A DNA stretch of 7,054 nucleotides, from positions 63,513-70,566 of the forward strand of contig MGUR01000053.1 of assembly GCA_001800075.1 (NCBI GenBank). Direction: 5' to 3'. The stretch comes from Elusimicrobia bacterium RIFCSPLOWO2_01_FULL_59_12 (GTDB lineage Bacteria > Elusimicrobiota > Elusimicrobia > 2-01-FULL-59-12). A model generated the notes under the pieces. It worked only from the letters and a program-made list of their open reading frames with translations, did no database searches and was not told the DNA's origin. This document shows positions 1-6,485 of the stretch, piece by piece; within the stretch, counting starts at the first letter, position 1, and each line of letters begins with the position of its first letter. The position numbers were made by a program, and so were the translations under genes.

Positions 1-361
1 CCGATTTTAAACTTTCCATCATGGCCGCGTCTTCCAGCGGTGATCCGACTTTTTCGGAGTTGGCGTGATACCGGACGGCCCCCCGCTGGTCCGCCACGAT
101 CACCGAAAAAATCTCCTGGTCTTCTTCCAGGCGGTTAATAACTTGGAGAAGGGTGACATCATCCTTCCGCATCAGCGAATCGGCGATCAAAAAGGAATAA
201 AAATTGTTGATGAAGCTGGACTTCTCGCGCAGCCGCGTTTCCAAATTGGCCCGTTCCTGCCGGCCAAAAAACATCTGCGAGCTGAAGGCCGTGAAGAGCA
301 CCAGGATTCCCATCAGGAGGATAAACCGTTTGGACAGATCCAGGGAGAGCTTGGGGATCAT
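1..361 (-). CDS. N-terminal part of a membrane-anchored sensor protein (probable signal-transduction receptor; 3' end outside the window)
   Basis: Only the first 120 codons are visible. A short basic cytoplasmic start (K4, K11, R12) precedes one strong transmembrane helix at about residues 13-32. A charged, probably helical stretch follows (about 34-83). Then comes a beta-rich segment reading IFSVIVADQRGAVRYHAN (84-101) and an EKVGSPL motif (103-109). The pattern 'hydrophobic strand, D-x-x-G, strand, G-x-P/L' is typical of extracytoplasmic PAS/Cache-like sensor domains of histidine kinases, chemoreceptors and membrane cyclases. The output domain is beyond the edge, so the class is unknown. 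The ATG (361-359) overlaps the stop of the upstream TPR gene as ATGA. No Shine-Dalgarno is visible before it, so translation is probably coupled to that gene. I infer a sensor role linked to the pilus operon; it could also be the first gene of an unrelated signalling module that shares the transcript. Confidence 0.72.
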   Translation of the reverse strand, partial: MIPKLSLDLSKRFILLMGILVLFTAFSSQMFFGRQERANLETRLREKSSFINNFYSFLIADSLMRKDDVTLLQVINRLEEDQEIFSVIVADQRGAVRYHANSEKVGSPLEDAAMMESLKS

Positions 362-1629
362 GGGAGGGATTTGGCGGCGCTGAGCGCCTTCCATTCCTGC
401 CGCGCGCGCTGGAGCGCCACGTAGATATGTTCATCGTCGGGATTGAGCTGGGAGGCGATCTCAAGCTCCTGCAGGGCGCGATGGAAGTCCTTGCTGCGGA
501 TGGCGGCCAGCCCCTGGCGATAGTGCTTGCTGGCTTCTTCGGGGTCGGCCGGCGGGCGCTGGGCGACGGCGGCCGCTTGAGCCGCCTCCGCCGCCGCTTT
601 ATCGTCCGCGGACGGCTCGGCGGCTTTGGCCGCTCGCTTGGCGACTTTTTCCTGCTTATTCGTTTGAATCTGACGTTCGGCCTCCTGGATGGATTTTTGC
701 GAGCGCTGCACTTCATAGCCGTAGCGGATGGACTCTTGCCATTGCTTGATCGCCTGGGCGTGCAGCTGCTGGGACAGCGACTCCCGGGCCGCCTTGTAAG
801 CGGCCATGCCGAGCTGGATCTTGATTTTGGAGGCCATGCGCCGCGCGTCGTCATTTCGAGGATCAAGGGACGTGATCTGCTCGTAGGTCTGCAGCGCCTC
901 GGGCAGATTATGGTCTGCGTAAAACTGGGAGGCCTGGGCCATTAACTGCGTGGTTTGTTCTTTTCGCAGGGTCAGTTGAATCTTGGTCATCAAGACCAGC
1001 AGGCCGCGGTCTTTGAGCGAAGGGTCTAAGGCGATCGCGTTGGACCAGGTGTCGAGCGCCTGCTCGTAATCCTTCTTATGATAGTTCAGGTAGCCCGCCT
1101 CGTATTGCATGCGAGCCATCTGCCGGTTCGTTTCCTGAATCTTCCTTTTCGCCGGAGCGTAGGAGGGATTGACCGTGAGCGCCTGCTTCCAGAAATTGAT
1201 GGCTTGGACGTTTCGGCCGGCCTGGCGGGCGGCGTTGCCCTTGCGCATGTACTCGTCGAGAATGCCGCGTTTGCTCTCGATGTCGGAACTGTATTTTAGC
1301 CGGGTGATGGTTTCGCGCAGGGTCGCCACGTCTTCGTAATAGGGATCCACGGAATGAATGTTGTTCAGCAGCTCCAGGGCCTCGTCATACCGGCCGCTGC
1401 GGTAGGCATCGAGGGCGTCCCGGTAGAAAACATCCAGCGTTTCCCGGGCGACCGTCTCTTTGGTTGTTTGAATGGACTGGCGGAACAGGGCCTTCTCGGA
1501 GGAGGAGATTTTCCCCGCGTCCATCGCGACGGCCTTCATCAGGGGGTCCTTGGAGGCATCCTCCGCCCTCAGGACACCCAAAGCCCCCGTCAAAAGGAAT
1601 AAAGTGAACGACTTACCCATGAGGCCCAT
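358..1629 (-). CDS. Exported TPR-repeat protein in the tadD position of the Tad operon
   Basis: This 423-residue protein begins with a Sec-type signal peptide: K6, a hydrophobic core at about 7-20, and a likely signal peptidase I site after L-R-A (20-22). There is no lipobox cysteine, whereas classical TadD is usually a lipoprotein. The mature part is built of TPR-like helical hairpins at about 64-97, 123-156, 174-207, 229-257, 272-300 and 364-398. Each shows the alternating A/G/Y/A pattern, and several end in a D/N-P turn (VDPYYED, VNPSYAP, LDPSLKD, LDPRNDD, LNPDDEH). A Lys/Ala-rich, probably flexible segment (about 329-360) separates the last repeat. TadD-family proteins aid secretin or pilus assembly in the periplasm; here that role is inferred from position. 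The first ATG (1629) is preferred because AGG lies 7 nt upstream, inside the tadC stop region; the Met at 1620 has no such signal. The stop overlaps the next start by 4 nt. It is longer than typical TadD, so it may be a different TPR assembly factor. Confidence 0.8.
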   Translation of the reverse strand: MGLMGKSFTLFLLTGALGVLRAEDASKDPLMKAVAMDAGKISSSEKALFRQSIQTTKETVARETLDVFYRDALDAYRSGRYDEALELLNNIHSVDPYYEDVATLRETITRLKYSSDIESKRGILDEYMRKGNAARQAGRNVQAINFWKQALTVNPSYAPAKRKIQETNRQMARMQYEAGYLNYHKKDYEQALDTWSNAIALDPSLKDRGLLVLMTKIQLTLRKEQTTQLMAQASQFYADHNLPEALQTYEQITSLDPRNDDARRMASKIKIQLGMAAYKAARESLSQQLHAQAIKQWQESIRYGYEVQRSQKSIQEAERQIQTNKQEKVAKRAAKAAEPSADDKAAAEAAQAAAVAQRPPADPEEASKHYRQGLAAIRSKDFHRALQELEIASQLNPDDEHIYVALQRARQEWKALSAAKSLP

Positions 1630-1637
1630 AGTCTAAC

Positions 1638-2513
1638 CTATTTGTACCCGGACATGAAGTTCAATGCAAGGGGACCAAAAATGATCACAAAGACGATCGG
1701 GAAAAAGAAGACCATCATGGGAAACAGGAGCTTCACGGGCGCCTTGCCGGCCATCTCTTCCGCCCGCAATATGCGCCTGCTTCGCATGTCCTCCGCGTAG
1801 CTTCGAAGCACCGTCGCCAGCCCGGTTCCCAATTCCTCGGATTGGATGATGATCGAGGTCAATGATTGGATATCGGGCAGGTTGACGCGGAAAGCGAGAT
1901 GCTGCAGGGCCTCCTTCCGGGGAGTGCCCAGGCGGTTCTCCTGAAGGAGCGTGGCCAGTTCTTCCCGCAGACTGCCGGGCTTCATTTTTTCCATGATCCG
2001 TTCTACGGCCGCCATGAAATCCAGGCCGCTTTCCATCGCCAGCGCCATCAAATCGACGAAGCCGGGGAGCTGTTTTTGAATAAACGCCTGCCGGGCCGTG
2101 ACCTTGGACTGGATGTAGAGGTCGGGGAGCCAGAAGCCGATCAGGGCGGCCCCGGGATAGGCGACCGGCTGGCCGGTTCCCATCCGCCAGATCAGAAGAA
2201 CGAAAAAAAGCGCGCACAGCTCCTTGCATAAAAGCAGGTCCTCCGCTTTCCAGCCGTACGGGTATCCGCTGCGCAGGAGCAGCAGTTCCAGGCGATCGTT
2301 CAGTTGTTTATGCCGGAGCAGGACTTTGTTGAACCCCAGCTTGCCGCTGAAGTGGGCGAACTCGCGGAGTATTTTTTTAGAAGCGGCCTCTTGAGGAACC
2401 TCCCCCACGGACGTCCAACTCCTGTTCTGGGAGCGCGCGTCCAACAAAAGGCCCACCCCCTGGTAGAACAGGAAGAAAATCGGCACGCCGATCAAGAAAG
2501 CGCCCAGGTCCAC
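1638..2513 (-). CDS. tadC: TadC-type inner-membrane platform protein (T2SSF/GspF family), GTG start
   Basis: This 291-residue protein is a usual size for TadC. It has an N-terminal membrane helix (about 5-24), a soluble region, hydrophobic segments at about 92-109 and 117-134, one type II secretion F domain (about 149-275), and a strongly hydrophobic C-terminal segment (about 260-286). Typical TadC stretches are LPGFVDLMALAMESGLDF (149-166) and the 'RSYAEDMRSRR...EEMAGKAPVKLLFPMM' region (237-267). With TadB it should form the inner-membrane platform driven by the CpaF ATPase. The frame stays open upstream to 3071, but that extension lies inside tadB and reads as low-complexity Arg/Gly/Pro sequence. 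The start is therefore placed at GTG 2513-2511, which has a strong GGAGG 7 nt upstream and lies 2 nt after the tadB stop. The TAG stop is 8 nt before the TPR gene and contributes to that gene's ribosome-binding region. Confidence 0.92.
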   Translation of the reverse strand: MDLGAFLIGVPIFFLFYQGVGLLLDARSQNRSWTSVGEVPQEAASKKILREFAHFSGKLGFNKVLLRHKQLNDRLELLLLRSGYPYGWKAEDLLLCKELCALFFVLLIWRMGTGQPVAYPGAALIGFWLPDLYIQSKVTARQAFIQKQLPGFVDLMALAMESGLDFMAAVERIMEKMKPGSLREELATLLQENRLGTPRKEALQHLAFRVNLPDIQSLTSIIIQSEELGTGLATVLRSYAEDMRSRRILRAEEMAGKAPVKLLFPMMVFFFPIVFVIIFGPLALNFMSGYK

Positions 2514-2515
2514 CC

Positions 2516-3370
2516 TTAAACCTCCACCGCGACGATCTTCTTGGTGATCAGGATCCCGATCACTTCCCAGACGATCAGAAACAGAAGCGTCGCCTGCCCC
2601 CAGGGGTTCGCCAGGGCCGGCTGCATCAGCTCGGGCGCCGCGAGGATAAAAAACAGCGCCAGGACCCATGGAAAACCGGCCAGGAAGAAAATTTGGGACC
2701 GGGCCTGGGAGGTGATCGCGCGCGCTTTCTTCTGCAGTTTGCTTTCTTCCCGGATCGTCAGCACCAATTGCTCGAAGATCTTGATGATGTTGCCGCCGGT
2801 CTCGCGCTGGATGTTGATGGCGTAGACCACCGTTTCCAGGGGCCGGCTGTTGATGCGCCCGGTCAAGTCGATCAGGGCGGCCTCCAGCGGCGTGCCCAGG
2901 CGGTAGGCGTTCAACACCAGGCCGAACTCCTCGGAGATCGGCGGCTTCATGCCGGCGGCCACGCGCTCGATCCCGGCGATGATGTCCAGGCCGCTCCGGA
3001 GTGAATTCGCGATGAGAAGCAGGCCGTCCATCAACTGGGCTTCGAATTGGGAGGACCGGATTTCTTTCCATAACGAAAGCAGGATGCGGGGCGCGACCAG
3101 CCCGGCGGCGATAATGGCGGCGGCGAGGACCCAGCTGCCGGTCGCAATGCCCATCAGCGCGCCCAAGACGCCGGCGATGCCCAGGATCTGGGTCGGTTTG
3201 ATATGGATAAAGAATTTATTGAGTTCGCGGGCCGTCCGCCGGGTGCTGGTTTGATAACGCTCTTGATAAGCGACAAACAGTTCAGGGAGGAGATTGACGA
3301 CCCCGAGGATCAGAAAAAAAACGGCGAGAAAGATGGATAACTGGCCGAAGACGTCCACCGATGGGGTCAT
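2516..3370 (-). CDS. tadB: TadB-type inner-membrane platform protein (T2SSF/GspF family)
   Basis: This 284-residue protein has an N-terminal membrane helix (about 11-29), a hydrophobic hairpin at about 62-99, a cytoplasmic T2SSF helical domain (about 113-225) and two C-terminal membrane helices (about 226-246 and 259-279). Family hallmarks are MDGLLLIANSLRSGLDIIAGIERV (114-137, including the LRSGL motif), the AYRLGTPLEAAL segment (155-166) and IQRETGGNIIKIFEQL (187-202). TadB pairs with TadC to form the inner-membrane assembly platform that contacts the CpaF/TadA motor. The ATG at 3370 overlaps the stop of the fusion gene as ATGA. It also has its own Shine-Dalgarno (AAAGGA, 3384-3379) 8 nt upstream, so it can be translated both by coupling and by new initiation. 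The TAA stop is 2 nt before the tadC GTG. Its last codons and stop overlap the tadC ribosome-binding site. Confidence 0.95.
   Translation of the reverse strand: MTPSVDVFGQLSIFLAVFFLILGVVNLLPELFVAYQERYQTSTRRTARELNKFFIHIKPTQILGIAGVLGALMGIATGSWVLAAAIIAAGLVAPRILLSLWKEIRSSQFEAQLMDGLLLIANSLRSGLDIIAGIERVAAGMKPPISEEFGLVLNAYRLGTPLEAALIDLTGRINSRPLETVVYAINIQRETGGNIIKIFEQLVLTIREESKLQKKARAITSQARSQIFFLAGFPWVLALFFILAAPELMQPALANPWGQATLLFLIVWEVIGILITKKIVAVEV
2521..2525 (-). promoter_or_regulatory. Shine-Dalgarno for tadC (GGAGG)
   Basis: GGAGG lies within the last codons of tadB, 7 nt before GTG 2513-2511. It decides the tadC start: GTG, not the upstream in-frame ATG that would lie inside tadB. Confidence 0.85.
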
Positions 3371-5538
3371 GCGGCGTTTCCTTTCCCGTTTTGACTTTCA
3401 AACACGCTCGCGTCAAGGCGAAGGCCCTTGGTTTTGAGCTCGGGGAAAAATTTCGGGACGTTGCCCGCCGCTTCATAGTGGCCGATGACCCGCCCCTGAT
3501 CATCCACCCGGTCCTGCACAAAACGGAACAGGTCCTGGGTCAGGATGGACTGGTCGTCCCGGCCGGTGACCTCCGTGATGCAGACCACTTTGCGGGAGCC
3601 GTCCTGAAGGCGCGCGAGCTGAACCACGATGTGGACCGCGGAGCGGATCTGTTCGCGCAGGGCCCAGACCGGCAGGTCCATCCCGGCCATCAGGCACAGC
3701 GTTTCCAGCCGGGTAAAGGCGTCGCGCGGGTTGTTCGCGTGGATCGTCGTCAAAGAGCCGTCGTGACCGGTGTTCATCGCCTGCAGCATGTCCAGCGCCT
3801 CCCCGCCGCGGCACTCCCCGACCACGATCCGGTCGGGCCGCATGCGCAGGCAGTTTTTCACAAGGTCCCGGATGCTCACCTGGCCCTGCCCCTCGATATT
3901 GGCGGGCCGCGCTTCCAGCCGCACCACGTGGTCCTGCTGCATCCGCAGTTCCGCGGTGTCTTCCACGGTCACGATGCGCTCGTCGTTCGGGATATAGCCG
4001 GACAGCATGTTTAAAACGGTCGTTTTTCCGGTGCCGGTTCCCCCCGAAATGACGATGTTCTTCTTAATGAGGACGCAGACCTTCAGGAACTCCACCATGG
4101 TCGCGGTAATGGATTGCGTCCGCACCAGGTCCTCCGGGCTGAGCGCCTTTTCCGGAAACCGCCGGATGGTGAGGGAGGGTCCCTGGACCGCCAGCGGAGG
4201 GATGATCGCGTTTACGCGCGAGCCGTCCTTCAAGCGGGCGTCGACCATCGGCACGCTTTCATCGATGCGGCGCCCCAGCGGGGAGATGATCCTCCGGATC
4301 ACCTGGACGACATGGTTGTTGTCAATAAAGCGTTTGTCGGAAAGGGTGATCTTGCCCTTGCGTTCGATGTAGACCTGGTCAAACCGGTTGACCATGATTT
4401 CCGTGATCGCCGGATCAGCCAGGAGCTCTTCCAAAGGTCCCAGTCCCAGGGTTTCATCGACCAGCTCCTTCACCAGGCGCTCGCGCTCTTCGCGCGGGAG
4501 CACGGTGTCCTTTTCCTTGGTGATCAGGCCGTTGACCGTGCTCTCGACGTTGGTGCGCAGCTGCCGTTCGCGCGCGGGGTCCCCTTTGGTGTCCAGGTCG
4601 ATGCGGCGGATATTGAGCTCTTCCACCAGATCGCGGTGCAGCCTCTGCTTGAAGCTGTTCCAGCGTTTGAGCCGTTCTTCGACAAGGGTGTCGGCGATCT
4701 GGCCCTGAAGCGCCGTTAAGACGGTGGAGGGGCCTGCGGGAACGGATGCGTTCCGGGAGCCGTTCGATGGGGAACGGTTCCCCATGCTGGCTTCACGCTG
4801 GTACCGGGGCAACCGTTCCAGCAGGTGAAGGGCCCCCGCGTAATAGCCCGAGATGTTCCTTTCCAGGATCGCCGGCTGGCCCTGGTTGAGCAGCCGGCCA
4901 AGTTCCGCCTCATAGGGCAGTTCGATGTGAATGTCCCTCTGAAAGCGGCCCAAAGCCTGAGAAACCGCCTGGGCCGGGAGGGTATTGGGAAGGCCCGCCT
5001 GGTTCAGCGCGAAAAGGAATTTATGGAAGCTGTATTTCTGGTTCTGCAGCGCTTCCAGGTGCTGGAGCGTCGATTTGACGGAGAGCGCGTTCGGCAGGAA
5101 TGTCCAGACGACGGCGTCGGCCAGGTCCAGGACGGCGGATTTAAGGGGGTGGTCCATCTCCATGTCCACGACCAGATCGTAGAGTTCGGAAAAACCTTCC
5201 AGGAAGAATTTTAGATGCTCAGCCGTCAGGCGCGCGGCGTCGCGGGGTTGGGCCGCCAGGGGAAGGGTTCCGATGTTCAGCCGGTTGGTCGGGACGCGGC
5301 CGCGGAGCATGGGAAGCGCGACCTTCTGGCTCGCGAGGTGCTCCAACAGATCCATGAGGCTGGGGGAGGCAGGCGCGCCGCAGACCTGGGCCAGTTCTCC
5401 GCGGCACAAGAAATCCGCGTCCACCAGCAGGACCGGCTGACGGCGGATACGCGCGTAGCCGGCGGCGAGGTTTGCCGCCAGCGTTGTTTTGCCGACCCCC
5501 GCCTGCGGGCCGGTCACGAGGATGATCTTATTGGCCAT
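3367..5538 (-). CDS. cpaF: CpaE/TadZ-like MinD/ParA domain fused to CpaF/TadA motor ATPase
   Basis: One uninterrupted 723-codon frame encodes two proteins that are usually separate. Residues 1-245 are a MinD/ParA-like domain: P-loop TGPQAGVGKTT (9-19), A' motif VLLVDAD (36-42), switch-like YDLVVDMEMD (120-129). The usual signature Lys of the deviant Walker A is Gln12, as in atypical CpaE/TadZ proteins. No receiver-like domain precedes it. Residues 250-275 are a Ser/Asn/Pro/Gly linker. Residues 280-723 are a complete CpaF: an N-terminal domain with LGPLEELLADPAITEIMVN (366-384), Walker A GGTGTGKTT (499-507), Asp box VTVEDTAEL (523-531), Walker B RIVVGECRGGEA (570-581, Glu575) and His box GSLTTIHAN (594-602). 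CpaF is the hexameric cytoplasmic ATPase for pilus assembly; CpaE helps place the machine. ATG 5538 lacks a clear Shine-Dalgarno, but an in-frame TGA lies four codons upstream, which limits the start. Met252 could restart a separate CpaF, but its AUG lies in a hairpin and has no good Shine-Dalgarno. Confidence 0.93.
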   Translation of the reverse strand: MANKIILVTGPQAGVGKTTLAANLAAGYARIRRQPVLLVDADFLCRGELAQVCGAPASPSLMDLLEHLASQKVALPMLRGRVPTNRLNIGTLPLAAQPRDAARLTAEHLKFFLEGFSELYDLVVDMEMDHPLKSAVLDLADAVVWTFLPNALSVKSTLQHLEALQNQKYSFHKFLFALNQAGLPNTLPAQAVSQALGRFQRDIHIELPYEAELGRLLNQGQPAILERNISGYYAGALHLLERLPRYQREASMGNRSPSNGSRNASVPAGPSTVLTALQGQIADTLVEERLKRWNSFKQRLHRDLVEELNIRRIDLDTKGDPARERQLRTNVESTVNGLITKEKDTVLPREERERLVKELVDETLGLGPLEELLADPAITEIMVNRFDQVYIERKGKITLSDKRFIDNNHVVQVIRRIISPLGRRIDESVPMVDARLKDGSRVNAIIPPLAVQGPSLTIRRFPEKALSPEDLVRTQSITATMVEFLKVCVLIKKNIVISGGTGTGKTTVLNMLSGYIPNDERIVTVEDTAELRMQQDHVVRLEARPANIEGQGQVSIRDLVKNCLRMRPDRIVVGECRGGEALDMLQAMNTGHDGSLTTIHANNPRDAFTRLETLCLMAGMDLPVWALREQIRSAVHIVVQLARLQDGSRKVVCITEVTGRDDQSILTQDLFRFVQDRVDDQGRVIGHYEAAGNVPKFFPELKTKGLRLDASVFESQNGKGNAA
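4767..4785. repeat. 9-1-9 palindrome inside the CpaE-CpaF linker
   Basis: ATGGGGAACGGTTCCCCAT has perfect 9-bp arms around one base. On the coding strand it begins with the Met252 codon and encodes MGNRSP. Together with the nearby GGAACG-gatg-CGTTCC hairpin (4739-4754) it makes the linker DNA unusually palindromic. Confidence 0.8.
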
Positions 5539-5549
5539 AGTGGCTAGTC

Positions 5550-5616
5550 GTCATTCCCGCATGTTGTTAGCGGGAATCCAGTTCTGGATCCCCCGCTGAC
5601 GGCCGCGGGGGATGAC
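5550..5616. repeat. Palindromic intergenic repeat (GTCATTCCCGC type)
   Basis: This 67-bp element fills most of the 79-nt gap between the secretin and the fusion gene. The ends GTCATTCCCGC (5550-5560) and GCGGGGGATGAC (5605-5616) are near-perfect inverted copies. Inside are three smaller inverted repeats: ATTCCCGC/GCGGGAAT (5553-5560 with 5570-5577), ATCCAG-TT-CTGGAT (5576-5581 with 5584-5589) and ATCCCCCGC/GCGGGGGAT (5588-5596 with 5605-5613). It can therefore fold as one long arm or as a cloverleaf. The TCATTCCCGC...GCGGGAATCCAG core resembles a palindromic repeat family scattered between genes in many bacteria (dRS3-like). It lies 1 nt after the secretin stop and 11 nt before the fusion ATG. 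There is no U-tract, so it is not a typical intrinsic terminator; it could modulate or protect mRNA. Confidence 0.8.
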
Positions 5617-5617
5617 A

Positions 5618-6433
5618 TCAGCTCTTCACCAGGCGGAATGTGACGAACAAAACGAGCGAGGTCTGCGTGACCTGTTCATCCTTGTGCCGGAACAGCAGGC
5701 CCAGGACGGGTATGTATCCCAGGATGGGCACGCGGGTGATGACTTTCTGGCGCCGGGACTGCTTGATGCCGGCCAGCACCACGGTTTCGCCGTCCCTGAC
5801 CTCGACCTTGGTGCTGGTTTCCCTTGAGGCCAGACCGTCCACCCGGGTAGGGGGGTCGCCGATAATGATCGATACGGAAGGGTCGGGGTTTGAGACATTG
5901 ACGTTGATTTGCGCGTCGATCGTTTGCTTGGGGGTGATCTGCGGGAGGATTTTCAGGCTCACCCCGTATTTTTTATAGTCGACCCCGCTGACGCCCCCTT
6001 GTCCCACCTGGGGATAGGGGATTTCGCCCCCCACCAGGAAATTGGCCTCGAACCCGCTTTTGGTGAGCAAAGTCGGGTTCGCCAGGACCCGCACTTGGTT
6101 GTTCTTGATCATCGCGTCCAGCTGGCCGGAAAGCTGACGGCGGTCGAATTGGCCCACGTTAAACAGCGAAGGAATGGTGCGCTCCAGGAAATTAATTTGA
6201 TTTCCGCCGGGATTGGCGGTATCTCCCCAAAGAAGTCCGAGCACCGAGCTGTTGGTCTCGCCGATTTCCAGGGAGTCGACGCTGACTTCAATCATGGGAT
6301 CCCGGGCGATCAACGAGGGGGCCGGGGGCTCCGGCGCGGCGAGCAGGTTCTGAGTTGTCATCACCACGGCCAACGCAAAGGAAAGGGTCCGGCGCGGGGT
6401 TGGGTCGGCAGGCCTATGAGCTGGGTCTTTCAT
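5618..6433 (-). CDS. cpaC: Short CpaC/RcpA-like outer-membrane secretin
   Basis: This 271-residue protein carries the C-terminal secretin core: VRVLANPTLLTKSGFEANF (114-132), GGEIPYPQVG (135-144), YKKYGVSLKILPQI (153-166), RETSTKVEVRDGETVVLAGI (204-223) and the diagnostic VPILGYIPVLGLLFR (235-249), ending in SLVLFVTFRLVKS. The N-terminus has Arg14-Arg15 and a hydrophobic stretch (about 17-33) ending in LAA, consistent with a signal peptide. A short segment at about 47-70 (IEVSVDSLEI...SSVLGLLWG) resembles the strand region just before a secretin core. The N0/N1 and BON-like domains that make CpaC about 450-500 residues are missing. It should form the outer-membrane pore. ATG 6433 is chosen because an in-frame TAA lies 9 codons upstream; its Shine-Dalgarno is weak. 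The TGA stop is one base from a palindromic repeat. It could instead be a distinct minimal secretin subfamily rather than a shortened CpaC. Confidence 0.88.
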   Translation of the reverse strand: MKDPAHRPADPTPRRTLSFALAVVMTTQNLLAAPEPPAPSLIARDPMIEVSVDSLEIGETNSSVLGLLWGDTANPGGNQINFLERTIPSLFNVGQFDRRQLSGQLDAMIKNNQVRVLANPTLLTKSGFEANFLVGGEIPYPQVGQGGVSGVDYKKYGVSLKILPQITPKQTIDAQINVNVSNPDPSVSIIIGDPPTRVDGLASRETSTKVEVRDGETVVLAGIKQSRRQKVITRVPILGYIPVLGLLFRHKDEQVTQTSLVLFVTFRLVKS

Positions 6434-6455
6434 ACCAGATAGTTTATCGCACGAC

Positions 6456-6482
6456 TGTTACGCCCGTGTTACGCGGGTGTTA
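6456..6482. repeat. Short tandem repeat upstream of the secretin gene
   Basis: On the plus strand TGTTACGCCCG (6456-6466) is followed directly by TGTTACGCGGG (6467-6477) and a partial third unit TGTTA (6478-6482), an 11-bp period. It lies 23 nt upstream of the secretin ATG. It could be a protein-binding site or an untranslated leader structure; no convincing promoter spacing is seen next to it. Confidence 0.6.
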
Positions 6483-6485
6483 AAA

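Noticed and set aside
1633..2229. 198-residue minus-strand open frame overlapping tadC
   Set aside because: It is a different frame of tadC with Arg/Gly/Pro-rich composition and no recognisable domain; tadC itself explains the region.
2514..3071. Upstream extension of the tadC reading frame to an ATG at 3071
   Set aside because: It lies wholly within tadB in another frame, reads as Arg/Gly/Pro-rich low-complexity sequence, and GTG 2513 has a strong Shine-Dalgarno and gives the normal TadC length.
3361..5547. Several plus-strand open frames opposite the fusion gene (for example 3361-4014 and 4114-4719)
   Set aside because: They are antisense shadows in GC-rich coding DNA, rich in Arg/Gly/His/Asp, with no domain, while the minus strand carries all the ATPase motifs.
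5550..5616. Rho-independent terminator after the secretin
   Set aside because: There is no U-tract after any of the stems, and the same operon clearly continues into the fusion gene on the same strand.
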